This document shows, piece by piece, positions 16,192-24,390 of a stretch of 45,383 bases of DNA. The stretch is from JALYNX01 sp040905925. Lineage in GTDB: Bacteria > Actinomycetota > Acidimicrobiia > Spongiisociales > ZC4RG35. Position 1 is the first letter of the stretch; the number at the start of each line of letters is the position of its first letter. The position numbers and the translations under genes are program-made. The stretch lies in the NCBI GenBank assembly GCA_040905925.1, contig JBBDQO010000042.1, positions 1 through 45,383 on the forward strand. Direction: 5' to 3'. Below the pieces are notes generated by a model. It saw only the letters and a program-made list of their open reading frames with translations. It was not told the DNA's origin and did no database searches.

Positions 16192-16902
16192 ATGGACACC
16201 CAGACCCTCGATAGCCGGATCTCCGATCTCACCTCCTCGTTGGGCGACCCGACCCGGCGAGCCATCTACATCGCGGTCCGGGAGTCCCCCGAGCCATTGA
16301 CCACTTCCCATGTCGCGGGCCTCTTCGACCTCCACCCCAATGTCGCCCGTCATCACCTCGACCGGCTCGCTGACGACGGGTATCTGAAGGTCACTCATCG
16401 CCGATCCAAGGGCAAGAACGGTCCCGGGGCCGGGCGCCCCGCCAAGTGCTACGAGGCAACGGCCAAGGAGGTCTCGGTTCATTTCGCCCCGAGACGTTTC
16501 GAGATGCTGGTCGAGATGTTGATCCGGATCCTCGATGAGGTGGCGCCGAAGAATGTCGCTCAGATCGCAGAGGACGTGGGACGGGCCTATGGCCGGGAAC
16601 TGGCCGCCGAGATCGGCGAGCCCGAGCAACCCGGTTATGACGGAGCCATCCAGGCGGTGGCCAGCGCGATGACCGGTCTCGGCTTCTCGATCGACCCCGA
16701 TGTGCCGGGACAACGACTATTGACCTCACATTGCCCCTTCGGCGAGGCCGCCACCAGTCACCCCGAGGTGATCTGCTCACTGGACCGCGGGATAGTTGCT
16801 GGGATGTTCGGGGCCATGTCCTACCCCTGCAACCCGGTGGTGATCCCGCACAAGGCGCTCGAAGACGACTGCGTCACCCGGGTGCCGGTGGAGATCCGCT
16901 GA
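16192..16902 (+). CDS. SufR-like ArsR/winged-helix regulator with a cysteine cluster
   Basis: A 236-residue regulator. Residues about 15-80 form a winged helix (LGDPTRRAIYIAVRES, then TTSHVAGLFDLHPNVARHHL and a basic wing, HRRSKGKNG). The C-terminal half has four cysteines in SufR-like spacing, Cys181 (HCPF), Cys195, Cys213 and Cys227, fit to bind an Fe-S cluster. Such proteins repress Fe-S assembly genes when loaded. The ATG at 16192 is chosen; a TTG at 16177 would add five residues. It faces mrp across a palindromic promoter (16161-16172). It could sense cluster status or a different ligand. Confidence 0.8.
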   Translation: MDTQTLDSRISDLTSSLGDPTRRAIYIAVRESPEPLTTSHVAGLFDLHPNVARHHLDRLADDGYLKVTHRRSKGKNGPGAGRPAKCYEATAKEVSVHFAPRRFEMLVEMLIRILDEVAPKNVAQIAEDVGRAYGRELAAEIGEPEQPGYDGAIQAVASAMTGLGFSIDPDVPGQRLLTSHCPFGEAATSHPEVICSLDRGIVAGMFGAMSYPCNPVVIPHKALEDDCVTRVPVEIR

Positions 16903-17010
16903 CCGCTGACCGTTGACCGCGATTGGCGAAGACGGCTCCTTCTTTCTGATGCGGATAACGGAGGACAGATGACGGACAACCCGCCCAGGGAGAGACCCGC
17001 CCGCCACAAG

Positions 17011-17016
17011 TAGTCT
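17011..17016 (+). promoter_or_regulatory. candidate -10 (TAGTCT) for leaderless aconitase mRNA
   Basis: TAGTCT ends 6 nt before the ATG at 17023, and no ribosome binding site is present, so transcription would begin at or next to the start codon. The 120 bp between the regulator stop and this site hold no gene I can support, only three imperfect copies of CTGACCG/TTGACCG around 16901-16920. Confidence 0.45.
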
Positions 17017-17022
17017 GGTCGT

Positions 17023-19746
17023 ATGAACCCCGGGTCCCGCACCACTATCGACACGCCTCTCGGAACCCGCCAGATAGCCCGACTCGACAGCATCGACGGG
17101 CTGGGGAGGCTTCCCTATTCGATCAAGGTCCTCCTCGAATCTGCCTTGCGCAACCTCGATGGCAAGAGTGTCACCGAGGAAGACGTCCGCCGAATCGCCG
17201 CTTACGACGCACGCCACGTCGGCGAGCAGGAGATCCCCTTCGTGCCGGGGCGGGTGGTGCTCCAGGATTTCACCGGGGTGCCTGCCATCGTCGATCTGGC
17301 GGCGATGCGCTCGGCGATCGTCCGCATGACCGGCGATGAAGGGGCGGCCCAGCGGGTCAACCCTTTGATCCCCGCCGACCTGGTGGTCGATCATTCGGTC
17401 CAGGTGGACGCCTTCGCCCGATCGGACGCCCTCACTATCAACTCCCGCAAAGAATTCGAGCGAAACCAGGAGCGCTACGAGTTTCTGAAATGGGGGCAGT
17501 CGGCATTCGCCAACTTCCGTGTGGTCCCGCCTGCAACCGGCATCGTCCATCAAGTAAATCTCGAGTATCTGGCCAAGGTGGTGTGGGACGACGGTCAGTT
17601 CCTCTATCCGGACAGCCTGGTGGGTACCGACAGCCACACGACCATGATCAACGGGCTGGGGGTGGTCGGCTGGGGCGTAGGGGGCATCGAAGCCGAAGCC
17701 GCCATGGTCGGCCAGCCGATCTACATGCTCCTTCCCGAGGTCGTCGGCTTCCGGCTCACCGGAAAACTCCCCGAGGGATCGACCGCGACCGACCTGGTGC
17801 TCCGGGTCACCGAGATGCTCAGGGAGCACGGAGTAGTCGACAAGTTCGTCGAGTTTCACGGCCCGGGTCTGGCCGACATGCCCGTCGCCAACCGGGCAAC
17901 CATCGCCAACATGGCGCCCGAGTACGGAGCGACCGTCGGCTTCTTCCCGGTCGACGAGCAGACCTTGAAGTACCTACTGCTCACCGGCAGGGACGAGAAG
18001 CTGATCGACACCGTCGAGCAGTACCACAAGACCCAGGGGATGTGGAGGGACGACAGTCGCCAGGTCACCTATTCGGCCGCGCTCGAATTGGACATGTCAA
18101 CCGTTGAGCCTTCTCTTGCCGGCCCCAAGCGACCCCAAGATCGGGTCGCGCTTTCGGCCATGAAGTCACAATGGAGCGCCGACCTGACCAATCTCTTCGG
18201 CAAGAACGGAGGCGCACGAAACTCGACCGTGGTGAGTTGGGAGGACGAAGGCGGTCGCCCGGCCCGAATCGGGGCCCTCAAAGCCCAGACCAAGGTCGAC
18301 CTCGAGTTCGCCGGCGAGCCCTTCGACCTCACCGATGGCGACGTGGTGATCGCCGCCATCACCTCCTGCACCAATACCTCCAACCCCGACGTCATGGTCG
18401 CTGCGGGCCTGGTCGCCCGCAAGGCCCGGGAGAAGGGATTGACCCGACAGCCGTGGGTGAAGACATCGCTGGCGCCGGGGTCCAAGGTCGTCACCGAGTA
18501 CCTGACCAGCTCCGGTTTGCTCCCGGACCTCGAAGCGCTCGGCTTCTACATCGTCGGGTACGGATGCACCACCTGCATCGGGAACTCCGGGCCTCTCCCC
18601 GAGCCGGTGTCCAACGCCATTCGCGTTGGGGACCTGGTTGCGGCGTCCGTCCTATCGGGCAACCGGAACTTCGAGGGCCGGATCTCTCCCGACGTGCGCG
18701 CCAATTACCTGGCATCGCCGCCTCTGGTGGTCGCCTATGCCCTGGCCGGCACCGTCGAGTGGGACCCGATCAATGAGCCGCTCGGGGTCGACCAGGCCGG
18801 CGACGACGTCTACCTGCGTGACATCTGGCCCACCCAGGAGGAGATCGCCGAGATCGTCAACACCCATGTGCACCGGAGCCAGTTCGTCGACAAGTACTCG
18901 GACGTCTTTGCCGGCTCTGACGAGTGGCGAGCCATAACCACCCCCGAATCCGACCTCTACCCCTGGAAGGAGGATTCGACGTATGTGCAAGAGCCGCCCT
19001 TTTTCACCGAGCTCACTGCCGAGCTCACACCCCTCACCGCCATTCGAGGAGCCCGGGTCCTCGCCAAGCTCGGGGACTCGGTCACCACCGACCACATCAG
19101 CCCCGCCGGCTCGATCGCCGTCGATTCGCCGGCCGGTCAATACCTGATCTCCAAAGGTGTCCAGCCGCCCATGTTCAACTCGTACGGGTCACGACGGGGC
19201 AATGACCGGGTGATGACCAGAGGCACATTCGCCAACATCAGGGTCAAGAACCAGCTGGCCCCAGGGACCGAGGGTGGTTGGACCACGGACTTCCTCGATG
19301 GCCAGGTCAAGACGATCCACGAAGCCTCGATGCACTACCAAACGGAGGGGATACCCGTGATCGTCATCGGTGGCGCCGACTATGGCATGGGGTCGTCCCG
19401 GGACTGGGCGGCGAAGGGTCCATTCCTGCTCGGTGTGAAAGCAGTGCTCACCAAGTCCCTGGAACGAATCCACCGCTCCAATCTGGTGATGATGGGTGTT
19501 CTTCCCCTTGTCTTCGCCGATGGTGAGGACGCCGAGGTCCTCGGCCTCGACGGATCAGAGACCTTCGACATCCTGCTGGGAGACGACCTTCGGCCGCGAC
19601 AAACTGTGCCGGTGACCGCAACCGCTGCCGACGGTTCGGTGAAGACGTTCACAACCGTGGCCAGGGTCGACACCGACATCGAAGTCGAGTACCTGCGCCA
19701 CGGCGGGATCCTCCATTACATGCTGCGGAGGATGGCCTCTGGCTGA
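17023..19746 (+). CDS. acnA: aconitate hydratase A
   Basis: A 907-residue cytosolic aconitase/IRP1-type enzyme of normal length, interconverting citrate and isocitrate in the TCA cycle. The three 4Fe-4S ligands are Cys449 (TSCTNTSNP), Cys515 and Cys518 (YGCTTCIGNSGPL). The substrate-binding VGTDSHTTMINGLGVVGWGVGGIEAE is near residue 205, and the swivel domain has GDSVTTDHISPAG and GADYGMGSSRDWAAKGP. It sits two genes from the Fe-S-related mrp/SufR-like pair, which may be more than coincidence since it is a major Fe-S client. Start chosen from the TAGTCT hexamer 6 nt upstream. The TlpA-like gene follows closely or overlaps. Confidence 0.96.
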   Translation: MNPGSRTTIDTPLGTRQIARLDSIDGLGRLPYSIKVLLESALRNLDGKSVTEEDVRRIAAYDARHVGEQEIPFVPGRVVLQDFTGVPAIVDLAAMRSAIVRMTGDEGAAQRVNPLIPADLVVDHSVQVDAFARSDALTINSRKEFERNQERYEFLKWGQSAFANFRVVPPATGIVHQVNLEYLAKVVWDDGQFLYPDSLVGTDSHTTMINGLGVVGWGVGGIEAEAAMVGQPIYMLLPEVVGFRLTGKLPEGSTATDLVLRVTEMLREHGVVDKFVEFHGPGLADMPVANRATIANMAPEYGATVGFFPVDEQTLKYLLLTGRDEKLIDTVEQYHKTQGMWRDDSRQVTYSAALELDMSTVEPSLAGPKRPQDRVALSAMKSQWSADLTNLFGKNGGARNSTVVSWEDEGGRPARIGALKAQTKVDLEFAGEPFDLTDGDVVIAAITSCTNTSNPDVMVAAGLVARKAREKGLTRQPWVKTSLAPGSKVVTEYLTSSGLLPDLEALGFYIVGYGCTTCIGNSGPLPEPVSNAIRVGDLVAASVLSGNRNFEGRISPDVRANYLASPPLVVAYALAGTVEWDPINEPLGVDQAGDDVYLRDIWPTQEEIAEIVNTHVHRSQFVDKYSDVFAGSDEWRAITTPESDLYPWKEDSTYVQEPPFFTELTAELTPLTAIRGARVLAKLGDSVTTDHISPAGSIAVDSPAGQYLISKGVQPPMFNSYGSRRGNDRVMTRGTFANIRVKNQLAPGTEGGWTTDFLDGQVKTIHEASMHYQTEGIPVIVIGGADYGMGSSRDWAAKGPFLLGVKAVLTKSLERIHRSNLVMMGVLPLVFADGEDAEVLGLDGSETFDILLGDDLRPRQTVPVTATAADGSVKTFTTVARVDTDIEVEYLRHGGILHYMLRRMASG

Positions 19747-19810
19747 TCGGACCCAAGTCCCGGACCCACTCCCCAACCGGTCCCTCCTGCTGACCGGTGT
19801 CTTCGCGGGC

Positions 19811-20272
19811 GTGGTGGTGATCGGGCTCGCTGTGGCCTGGCTGTTGAGTGATGACGCCGCGGTCGCCGAGGTCGGAGCCAGAGCCCCCGACTTCACAGTT
19901 GAGCTCCTCGACGGCGGGTCGTTCTCCCTCGCCGATCACCTGGCTGATGACGGCAGGCCGTTGGTGGTCAACCTGTGGGCGTCGTGGTGTCTGCCATGTT
20001 GGGAGGAGATACCCGACATCTCCGATTTTGCGGCCGGGCACGCCGATGTAGCAGTCATCGGCGTCGCCGTCGAGGATGTGCGGGAGGATTCGGAGTCCTT
20101 CGCCGAGGAGTTTTCCCTCTCTTACCCGCTCGCCTTTGGCAGCGACGAGTTCCGCGAGGCCTACCCGACCGTCGGCCTGCCCGCCACCTTCATCATCGAC
20201 CCGGACGGCAACGTGTCCAGCATCGTCAACGGCATCGTCGACCAGGAGTCGCTGGAAGAGCTGACCGGTTAG
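19811..20272 (+). CDS. TlpA/ResA-like membrane-anchored thioredoxin
   Basis: From the first standard start (GTG) it has 153 residues: a hydrophobic N-terminus, then an AhpC/TSA-thioredoxin domain with ASWCLPCWEE (redox pair CLPC), the family's RAPDFTVELLDGG opening and the cis-Pro loop GLPATFIID. It should reduce disulfides on the outer face of the membrane, as in cytochrome maturation or envelope redox balance. The GTG start would cut the anchor helix in half. The frame stays open to a CTG at 19739, overlapping the aconitase 3' end, and that version would give a complete anchor (NRSLLLTGVFAGVVVIGLAV). The true start is therefore probably upstream and non-standard. Confidence 0.82.
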   Translation: MVVIGLAVAWLLSDDAAVAEVGARAPDFTVELLDGGSFSLADHLADDGRPLVVNLWASWCLPCWEEIPDISDFAAGHADVAVIGVAVEDVREDSESFAEEFSLSYPLAFGSDEFREAYPTVGLPATFIIDPDGNVSSIVNGIVDQESLEELTG

Positions 20273-20949
20273 GACACCCCGATCAGCCGGTCCGCGAGGT
20301 CTTGGATGTAGGCCAGGTTGGGGCCTTCGACCATCTCGGCAGAGATTATGAGCCGCTCCCGCGCCGAGAACTTGGGGTTGCACGTGGTCAAAGTGAGCCA
20401 ACCACCCGCCTTGTCGTCCGTGACCCAGACATCGGTGGGGGCCACGATCAGGCTCTCCCTGACCTCGTAGACATGGGTACCAATGGAAGTCTCGACCTCG
20501 ATGCGATCCCCCGGCTGGAGCAGGTCGAAGTCGAAGAAAGGCCGGCCATGGGTGGTCCGATGACCGGAGATCACTGCGTTGCCCGGTTGACCGGGCAACG
20601 GCGTGCCCGGCATATGACCCGGGCCCTGGGCCAGGGTTTCCCGGGTCACGCCTTCGAATACCACGGCATCCAGGCCCAGCTTGGGGACGACGAGACGGGC
20701 GAACTCTGTGTTCTCGACCGGCTCGTCTTCGGGGAAGTACTCGAGTCGGCCTTCCTGACCCTCCACCGCTTCCACCCGAGGTAGATGCTCTCGCTCGATC
20801 TGAAAGAAGTCGACCAGGTCGTCCGCTGCCTCGGCCTGAACCCGTTCATTGACCAGGTCGGTGCCGAACAGCTGCCATCCCAGATAGCCGAAAACGAAGA
20901 GACCGGTCCAGATCAGCGCCCACCCGAGGATCTGGATATTGCGGCGCAT
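20269..20949 (-). CDS. class E-like sortase
   Basis: A 226-residue sortase with an N-terminal signal-anchor helix (residues 7-28). The catalytic triad is visible as His130 in ISGHRTTHG, Cys190 in LTLTTCNPKF and an Arg in SARERLII (197-199). The TLTTC sequence and housekeeping-type layout fit actinobacterial class E enzymes, which attach surface proteins to peptidoglycan. It cleaves LPxTG/LAxTG-like signals; the DUF3494 protein at 37965 ends in such a signal (LPRTG). The ATG at 20949 is preferred over a TTG ten codons earlier. Its stop overlaps the thioredoxin stop by three bases in convergent arrangement. Confidence 0.87.
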   Translation of the reverse strand: MRRNIQILGWALIWTGLFVFGYLGWQLFGTDLVNERVQAEAADDLVDFFQIEREHLPRVEAVEGQEGRLEYFPEDEPVENTEFARLVVPKLGLDAVVFEGVTRETLAQGPGHMPGTPLPGQPGNAVISGHRTTHGRPFFDFDLLQPGDRIEVETSIGTHVYEVRESLIVAPTDVWVTDDKAGGWLTLTTCNPKFSARERLIISAEMVEGPNLAYIQDLADRLIGVS

Positions 20950-20997
20950 TGGCCAGAGGCTAAATGCCGGTTGCGCCAACGAGATGGTCGAGAAACC

Positions 20998-21765
20998 TCA
21001 GCGCCCGGACCAATCGGGATCCCGCTTCTCGAGAAAGGCAGCGATGCCCTCTCTTGCGTCTTCAGTCAAGGCGACTTCGGTGAGCCCCAACTGAAGCCGG
21101 TCCAGGGCGGCGTCGAGCCCGTGATCCGTGACTCCATAGAACGCGTCGCGGCCCAACATCAGGGTCGCCGGGCTCACCGATTTCAACGCCTGCACCGTCT
21201 CGTCGACGACAACGTCGAGCTCGGAGCGGGCTACGACTCTGGACACTGCGCCGAGGCGCTGCGCCTCGTGGGCATCGATTGTCCTCCCTGTGAGCATCAT
21301 CTCCAGGATCGCCTTGCTGGGCATGGCACGGGCGAGGACGACGCTGATCATCATCGGCCACAGGCCGACCTTGACCTCGGTGGTTCCCAGCTTGGCGTCG
21401 TCGACACAGATGGTCATGTCACAGGCGACCGCGAGACCGAAGCCACCGGCCAGGGCGTGGCCGTTGACACGGGCAATCGTGGGCTTGCCCCCCCGCCACA
21501 TCAGCCGGAACAGATCAGCCAACACTCCCCGACTCCGATGCAGTCCGATCGCATCGTCCACGAACGAGCCGGACAGATCCCCGCCGGCGCTGAACACTTG
21601 GTCCCCCGCACCGGTGTAGACGATCACCTGCACCGAAGTGTCGTCGACCGCCCGCCGGGTGGCGTCGAGCAACCCGCTCATGGTCTCGACCGAGATCGGG
21701 TTGCGACGCTCGGGGTCGTTGATTGTGATGGTCGCCCGCCCGTCGGACGCCTCGTAACCCACCAT
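20998..21765 (-). CDS. enoyl-CoA hydratase/isomerase family protein
   Basis: A 255-residue crotonase-fold protein. The CoA-binding FSAGGDLSG (58-66) and the oxyanion segment VNGHALAGGFGLAVACDM (100-117) are clear. Glu130 (GTTEVKVGLWP) is at a usual catalytic position, and the first catalytic Glu is not obvious, so hydratase activity as such is likely but not certain. It would act on acyl-CoAs in fatty-acid or amino-acid breakdown. The start at 21765 (MVGYEASD) is chosen because upstream codons enter the divergent promoter. It is the first gene of a unit whose next gene, the sortase, starts 48 bp later. Confidence 0.85.
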   Translation of the reverse strand: MVGYEASDGRATITINDPERRNPISVETMSGLLDATRRAVDDTSVQVIVYTGAGDQVFSAGGDLSGSFVDDAIGLHRSRGVLADLFRLMWRGGKPTIARVNGHALAGGFGLAVACDMTICVDDAKLGTTEVKVGLWPMMISVVLARAMPSKAILEMMLTGRTIDAHEAQRLGAVSRVVARSELDVVVDETVQALKSVSPATLMLGRDAFYGVTDHGLDAALDRLQLGLTEVALTEDAREGIAAFLEKRDPDWSGR

Positions 21766-21801
21766 CGAATTTCGCTTTCTTGTCAACACCGGGCCGGGTA
21801 T

Positions 21802-21807
21802 TACCGT
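21802..21807 (+). promoter_or_regulatory. candidate -10 (TACCGT) for leaderless DUF5317 mRNA
   Basis: TACCGT ends 7 nt before the ATG at 21815 with no ribosome binding site between, the same arrangement as at several other starts in this window. Confidence 0.4.
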
Positions 21808-21814
21808 CGGTCAC

Positions 21815-22405
21815 ATGTTATGGATGGCGATTGTCCTCTTTCTTTCCCTGGCTATCGCCGTTCTAAGAGGCGGCCGCCTGACGAATCTGGGAGACATCGA
21901 GCTCAAGGCCTGGTGGCTGCTGCTCGTCGGGTTTGGCCTCCAAGTGGCCACCGGCTGGCTCCCTGACGCCGACTGGACCGAGGGGCTCGCCCTGGCGATG
22001 GTTCTCACCTCATTCGGCTTGCTAATGGTCCTCGTCATCCTCAACCGGCACAAATCCGGCATGTGGCTGGCCGGTCTCGGTGTGCTGATGAACTTCACAG
22101 TCATCGCATTGAATGGCGGCATGCCGGTCCTGGCCGGGGCCGCCGAGGCGGCGAGCGGGTTCACGGTTTCTACGCCTGACCTCACGGGCTCGTTCAAACA
22201 TGTGGTCCTCGACGAATCCTCCCGTCTCACCTTTCTGGCCGACGTCATCCCGCTTCGTATCGCCACCATCGGCCAAGTCATCAGTCTCGGTGATGTGTTC
22301 CTGGCGGTGGGCCTCGGTCGGTTCTTGGAGCACGAGCTGAGACGGCCACGACGCTGGTTCAAGCGGGGCGCCCACGCCCAGGCTGGATCCGCCTCCAAGC
22401 CCTGA
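21815..22405 (+). CDS. DUF5317 family membrane protein
   Basis: A 196-residue protein with five or so hydrophobic segments. The segments IALNGGMPV, FLADVIPLR and VISLGDVFLAVGLGRFLE match the DUF5317 pattern, a family of small membrane proteins of unknown function common in actinobacteria and some Firmicutes. It ends in a basic tail. It stands alone between the divergent crotonase gene and the palindromic repeats downstream. Confidence 0.78.
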   Translation: MLWMAIVLFLSLAIAVLRGGRLTNLGDIELKAWWLLLVGFGLQVATGWLPDADWTEGLALAMVLTSFGLLMVLVILNRHKSGMWLAGLGVLMNFTVIALNGGMPVLAGAAEAASGFTVSTPDLTGSFKHVVLDESSRLTFLADVIPLRIATIGQVISLGDVFLAVGLGRFLEHELRRPRRWFKRGAHAQAGSASKP

Positions 22406-22424
22406 CCGCAGAGTCCGTCAATCG

Positions 22425-22472
22425 TTTTGGCGCGGAGATCTGTGCCCAGAGGCCGCTATCTCCGCGCCAGAA
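22425..22472. repeat. palindromic repeat, copy 1 (orientation A)
   Basis: Arms GGCGCGGAGAT (22429-22439) and ATCTCCGCGCC (22458-22468) enclose an 18-nt centre containing CCCAGAGG. The outer flanks TTTT and AGAA extend the pairing with one mismatch. Conserved outside sequence is AATGAGCGGGG to the right. It lies 20 bp after the DUF5317 stop. Confidence 0.85.
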
Positions 22473-22499
22473 TGAGCGGGGGGTGGATCTGGTCAATCG

Positions 22500-22547
22500 T
22501 TTTGGCGCGGAGATCTGTGCCCAGAGGTCGATATCTCCGCGCCAGAA
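22500..22547. repeat. palindromic repeat, copy 2 (orientation A)
   Basis: Same element as copy 1, 75 bp further on, including the flanks GTCAATCG and AATGAGCGGGGG. Arms are at 22504-22514 and 22533-22543; the centre is CTGTGCCCAGAGGTCGAT. The two copies with flanks make a tandem direct repeat of 66 bp separated by 9 bp. It ends 17 bp before the stop codon of the convergent nitroreductase gene. Confidence 0.85.
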
Positions 22548-22563
22548 TGAGCGGGGGCGCTTC

Positions 22564-23078
22564 CTACCAGCCCTCGTGATGGACGACTTCCTCGAACGGG
22601 CGACGGTTCGGATTCTTGATCGGCTTGAGAGGCCGATCCGCTGGGTACCCCAGTCCCACCAACCAGGCGAGTTCTTGACCCACCGGTAGACCCAGGATCT
22701 CCGCAGCCAGGCTCTGATCGGCCACCGCGGCATGACCGGTGCCGATGCCGAGATCGGCGGCCGCCAGCATCATCGACATCGTGGCTGACCCAGGTCGTAT
22801 TGGATCGAACCGTGGGTAGCCCAGTCGTCGGTGACCGGAGCAACGATCCCGATCGCCGCCGCGGCGTGGCCCACATGCCCCGCACCTCGCCACACCTCGG
22901 CGAGCCGGGCCAGTTGGGCCGGATCCTGGACCAGGACGAAGTCCCAACGCTGTTTGTTGCTCGACGAAGGGGTTCGGCGCCCGGCCTCGAGGATCCGCGT
23001 CAAATGCTCGGCCGGTATCGCCCGGGCTTCGTAGACGCGGATGTTGCGCCGCGAGGTGATGGCGTCAAAGGTCTCCAT
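22564..23078 (-). pseudogene. nitroreductase family protein, frameshifted
   Basis: The N-terminal 99 or so residues (SRRNIRVYEARAIP, the FMN-contacting RTPSSSNKQRWDF, and IQYDLG) are in one frame, and the rest (SATMSMMLAAADLGIGTG, then GLGYPADRPLKP) is in the frame offset by one. Adding one base at the GGG at 22789-22791 restores a continuous nitroreductase of about 171 residues. So either the gene is a recent single-base pseudogene or the assembly dropped one G from a homopolymer. An intact product would be an FMN enzyme reducing quinones or nitro compounds with NAD(P)H. The gene is convergent with DUF5317 across two palindromic repeats. Confidence 0.8.
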
Positions 23079-23121
23079 GACCGGAACCTAGCCCAAGCCC
23101 TTCCGCCTTCGATGGGCAGGC

Positions 23122-24390
23122 TCAGACCCGCGCCGGGCTCAGGACGCCCCGAGCCTCGAGGATCCGGCGAACGGAGGCCACCACCTCCGGGTCGTACTCG
23201 TAGGCGGCGCCGGTGTGGAGGTTCTCCAGTGCCTGCAGGGGTGAAAGGCCCTGCTGATAGACCTGCCAGTCGTAGGCGGCGGTGACTTTGATGATTCGGG
23301 ATACGACCGAGACGTCGGGGTCGGTTTGCTCGCCTGGCCTTCGGTAGGACTCGTACTGGCGCCGGACATGTTCGGCCACCCGATCCAGGTAGGGGGACTC
23401 TGCAATGATCTCGGCGCTCCACCGAGCGATGTCGTCGTTGGTATATCCCATCCGGATGATCTGGGGCTCGTTGAGGCTGACCCTCCCGATGTCGTGCATC
23501 AGCCCTGCGTATTCGACATCCTCGACCTGAGCGGGGCCCATCCCCATCTCCTTGGCCACCGCCGAGGCGAGCTCGGTGGTGCGGTCGGCATGACCGTCGA
23601 CCCCGAGACCAGACACCTCCGGGATCCGGGCCAGCGCCCGAATGGTCTGCTTGTAGGTGGCTTTGGTCTTCTGGAAGCGCTTGAAGGCGGAATGGGCAAA
23701 CGAGTACGGGAGCAGGGCGATGGGGAGAGCCCACCAAGCCAACTCCGGATAGAGCTCACCAAAGAGGGCGCCGGTCAAGGCGAGACCCAGGAACACGTTG
23801 AGGTCGTAGAGCGCCGATCGGGCCAGATAGGTGCGGGAGAGCTCGCTGGGCCGCAGCACCAGAGCCGCCCGCAGGGTGACTTCAACCGCGATCCAGGCCA
23901 GCAGCGCCACGCCAAAGGGAACGAGGTCCAGCCAGTCACCGGAGACGTCGGCAAAAACCCCCACCCGTATCGCAGAATAGACCGTCGCATAGGTGACATA
24001 GCCGGCGAGGCGACGGGTCAGGGTCGGAAGCAGCTCGATGTGCTTCTCGCCTCGGGCCAGCCGGAGGGCCCAGACGACGGCCAACCCGATCCCATAAGTC
24101 GCGATGGAGCCGGCCAGATCGACACCGCCGGTGTCTTGGGTGAGAGCGCCGGTTTCTTGGGCGAGGACGAAGGGGATGGCGGCCGCCACCGCGAGCCCGG
24201 TGGTGAATCGGTTGCCCGAGTTGGAGGTGGCCACCCCCACCAACGACCCGACGACTAGCACCGTCACCGCCACCGCAAGCCCGAATGGTTCGGTTGCGGC
24301 CCCGGTCGCCGCGTAGAGCCCGACACCACCTGCCACCAACGGGAACAGCCAGGATGCGGCGGCCACGGCGCTGGGGTGCCAGTTAGCCAC
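23122..24390 (-). CDS. membrane HD-domain protein with a degenerate HD-GYP region
   Basis: A 422-residue protein: about seven hydrophobic segments (1-235) and a cytoplasmic HD domain. Conserved are His267 (DGHADRT) and the HD pair at 299-300 (LMHDIGRVSL). The downstream HHxxxDGxGYP of HD-GYP phosphodiesterases is replaced by EHVRRQYESYRRPGEQTD, so c-di-GMP hydrolysis is doubtful; it may be a regulatory partner or act on another nucleotide. The GTG start lies 8 bp inside the end of the preceding HD gene, so the pair is translated together. Layout (N-terminal sensor membrane domain plus HD) suggests signal-dependent phosphohydrolase control. Confidence 0.78.
   Translation of the reverse strand: MANWHPSAVAAASWLFPLVAGGVGLYAATGAATEPFGLAVAVTVLVVGSLVGVATSNSGNRFTTGLAVAAAIPFVLAQETGALTQDTGGVDLAGSIATYGIGLAVVWALRLARGEKHIELLPTLTRRLAGYVTYATVYSAIRVGVFADVSGDWLDLVPFGVALLAWIAVEVTLRAALVLRPSELSRTYLARSALYDLNVFLGLALTGALFGELYPELAWWALPIALLPYSFAHSAFKRFQKTKATYKQTIRALARIPEVSGLGVDGHADRTTELASAVAKEMGMGPAQVEDVEYAGLMHDIGRVSLNEPQIIRMGYTNDDIARWSAEIIAESPYLDRVAEHVRRQYESYRRPGEQTDPDVSVVSRIIKVTAAYDWQVYQQGLSPLQALENLHTGAAYEYDPEVVASVRRILEARGVLSPARV

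Noticed and set aside
16901..16920. CTGACCG/TTGACCG triple repeat as a regulator binding site for aconitase
   Set aside because: Seven-base imperfect repeats directly after a stop codon; too short and poorly placed (over 100 bp upstream of the start) to support.
22425..22547. Two regularly spaced repeats as a CRISPR array
   Set aside because: Only two units; each is itself a palindrome with a variable centre, the flanks are also repeated, and no cas genes are near.
22493..22885. Alternative open frame through repeat copy 2 and the nitroreductase
   Set aside because: Arg/Ser/Gly-rich shadow translation; the nitroreductase motifs are in the two other frames.
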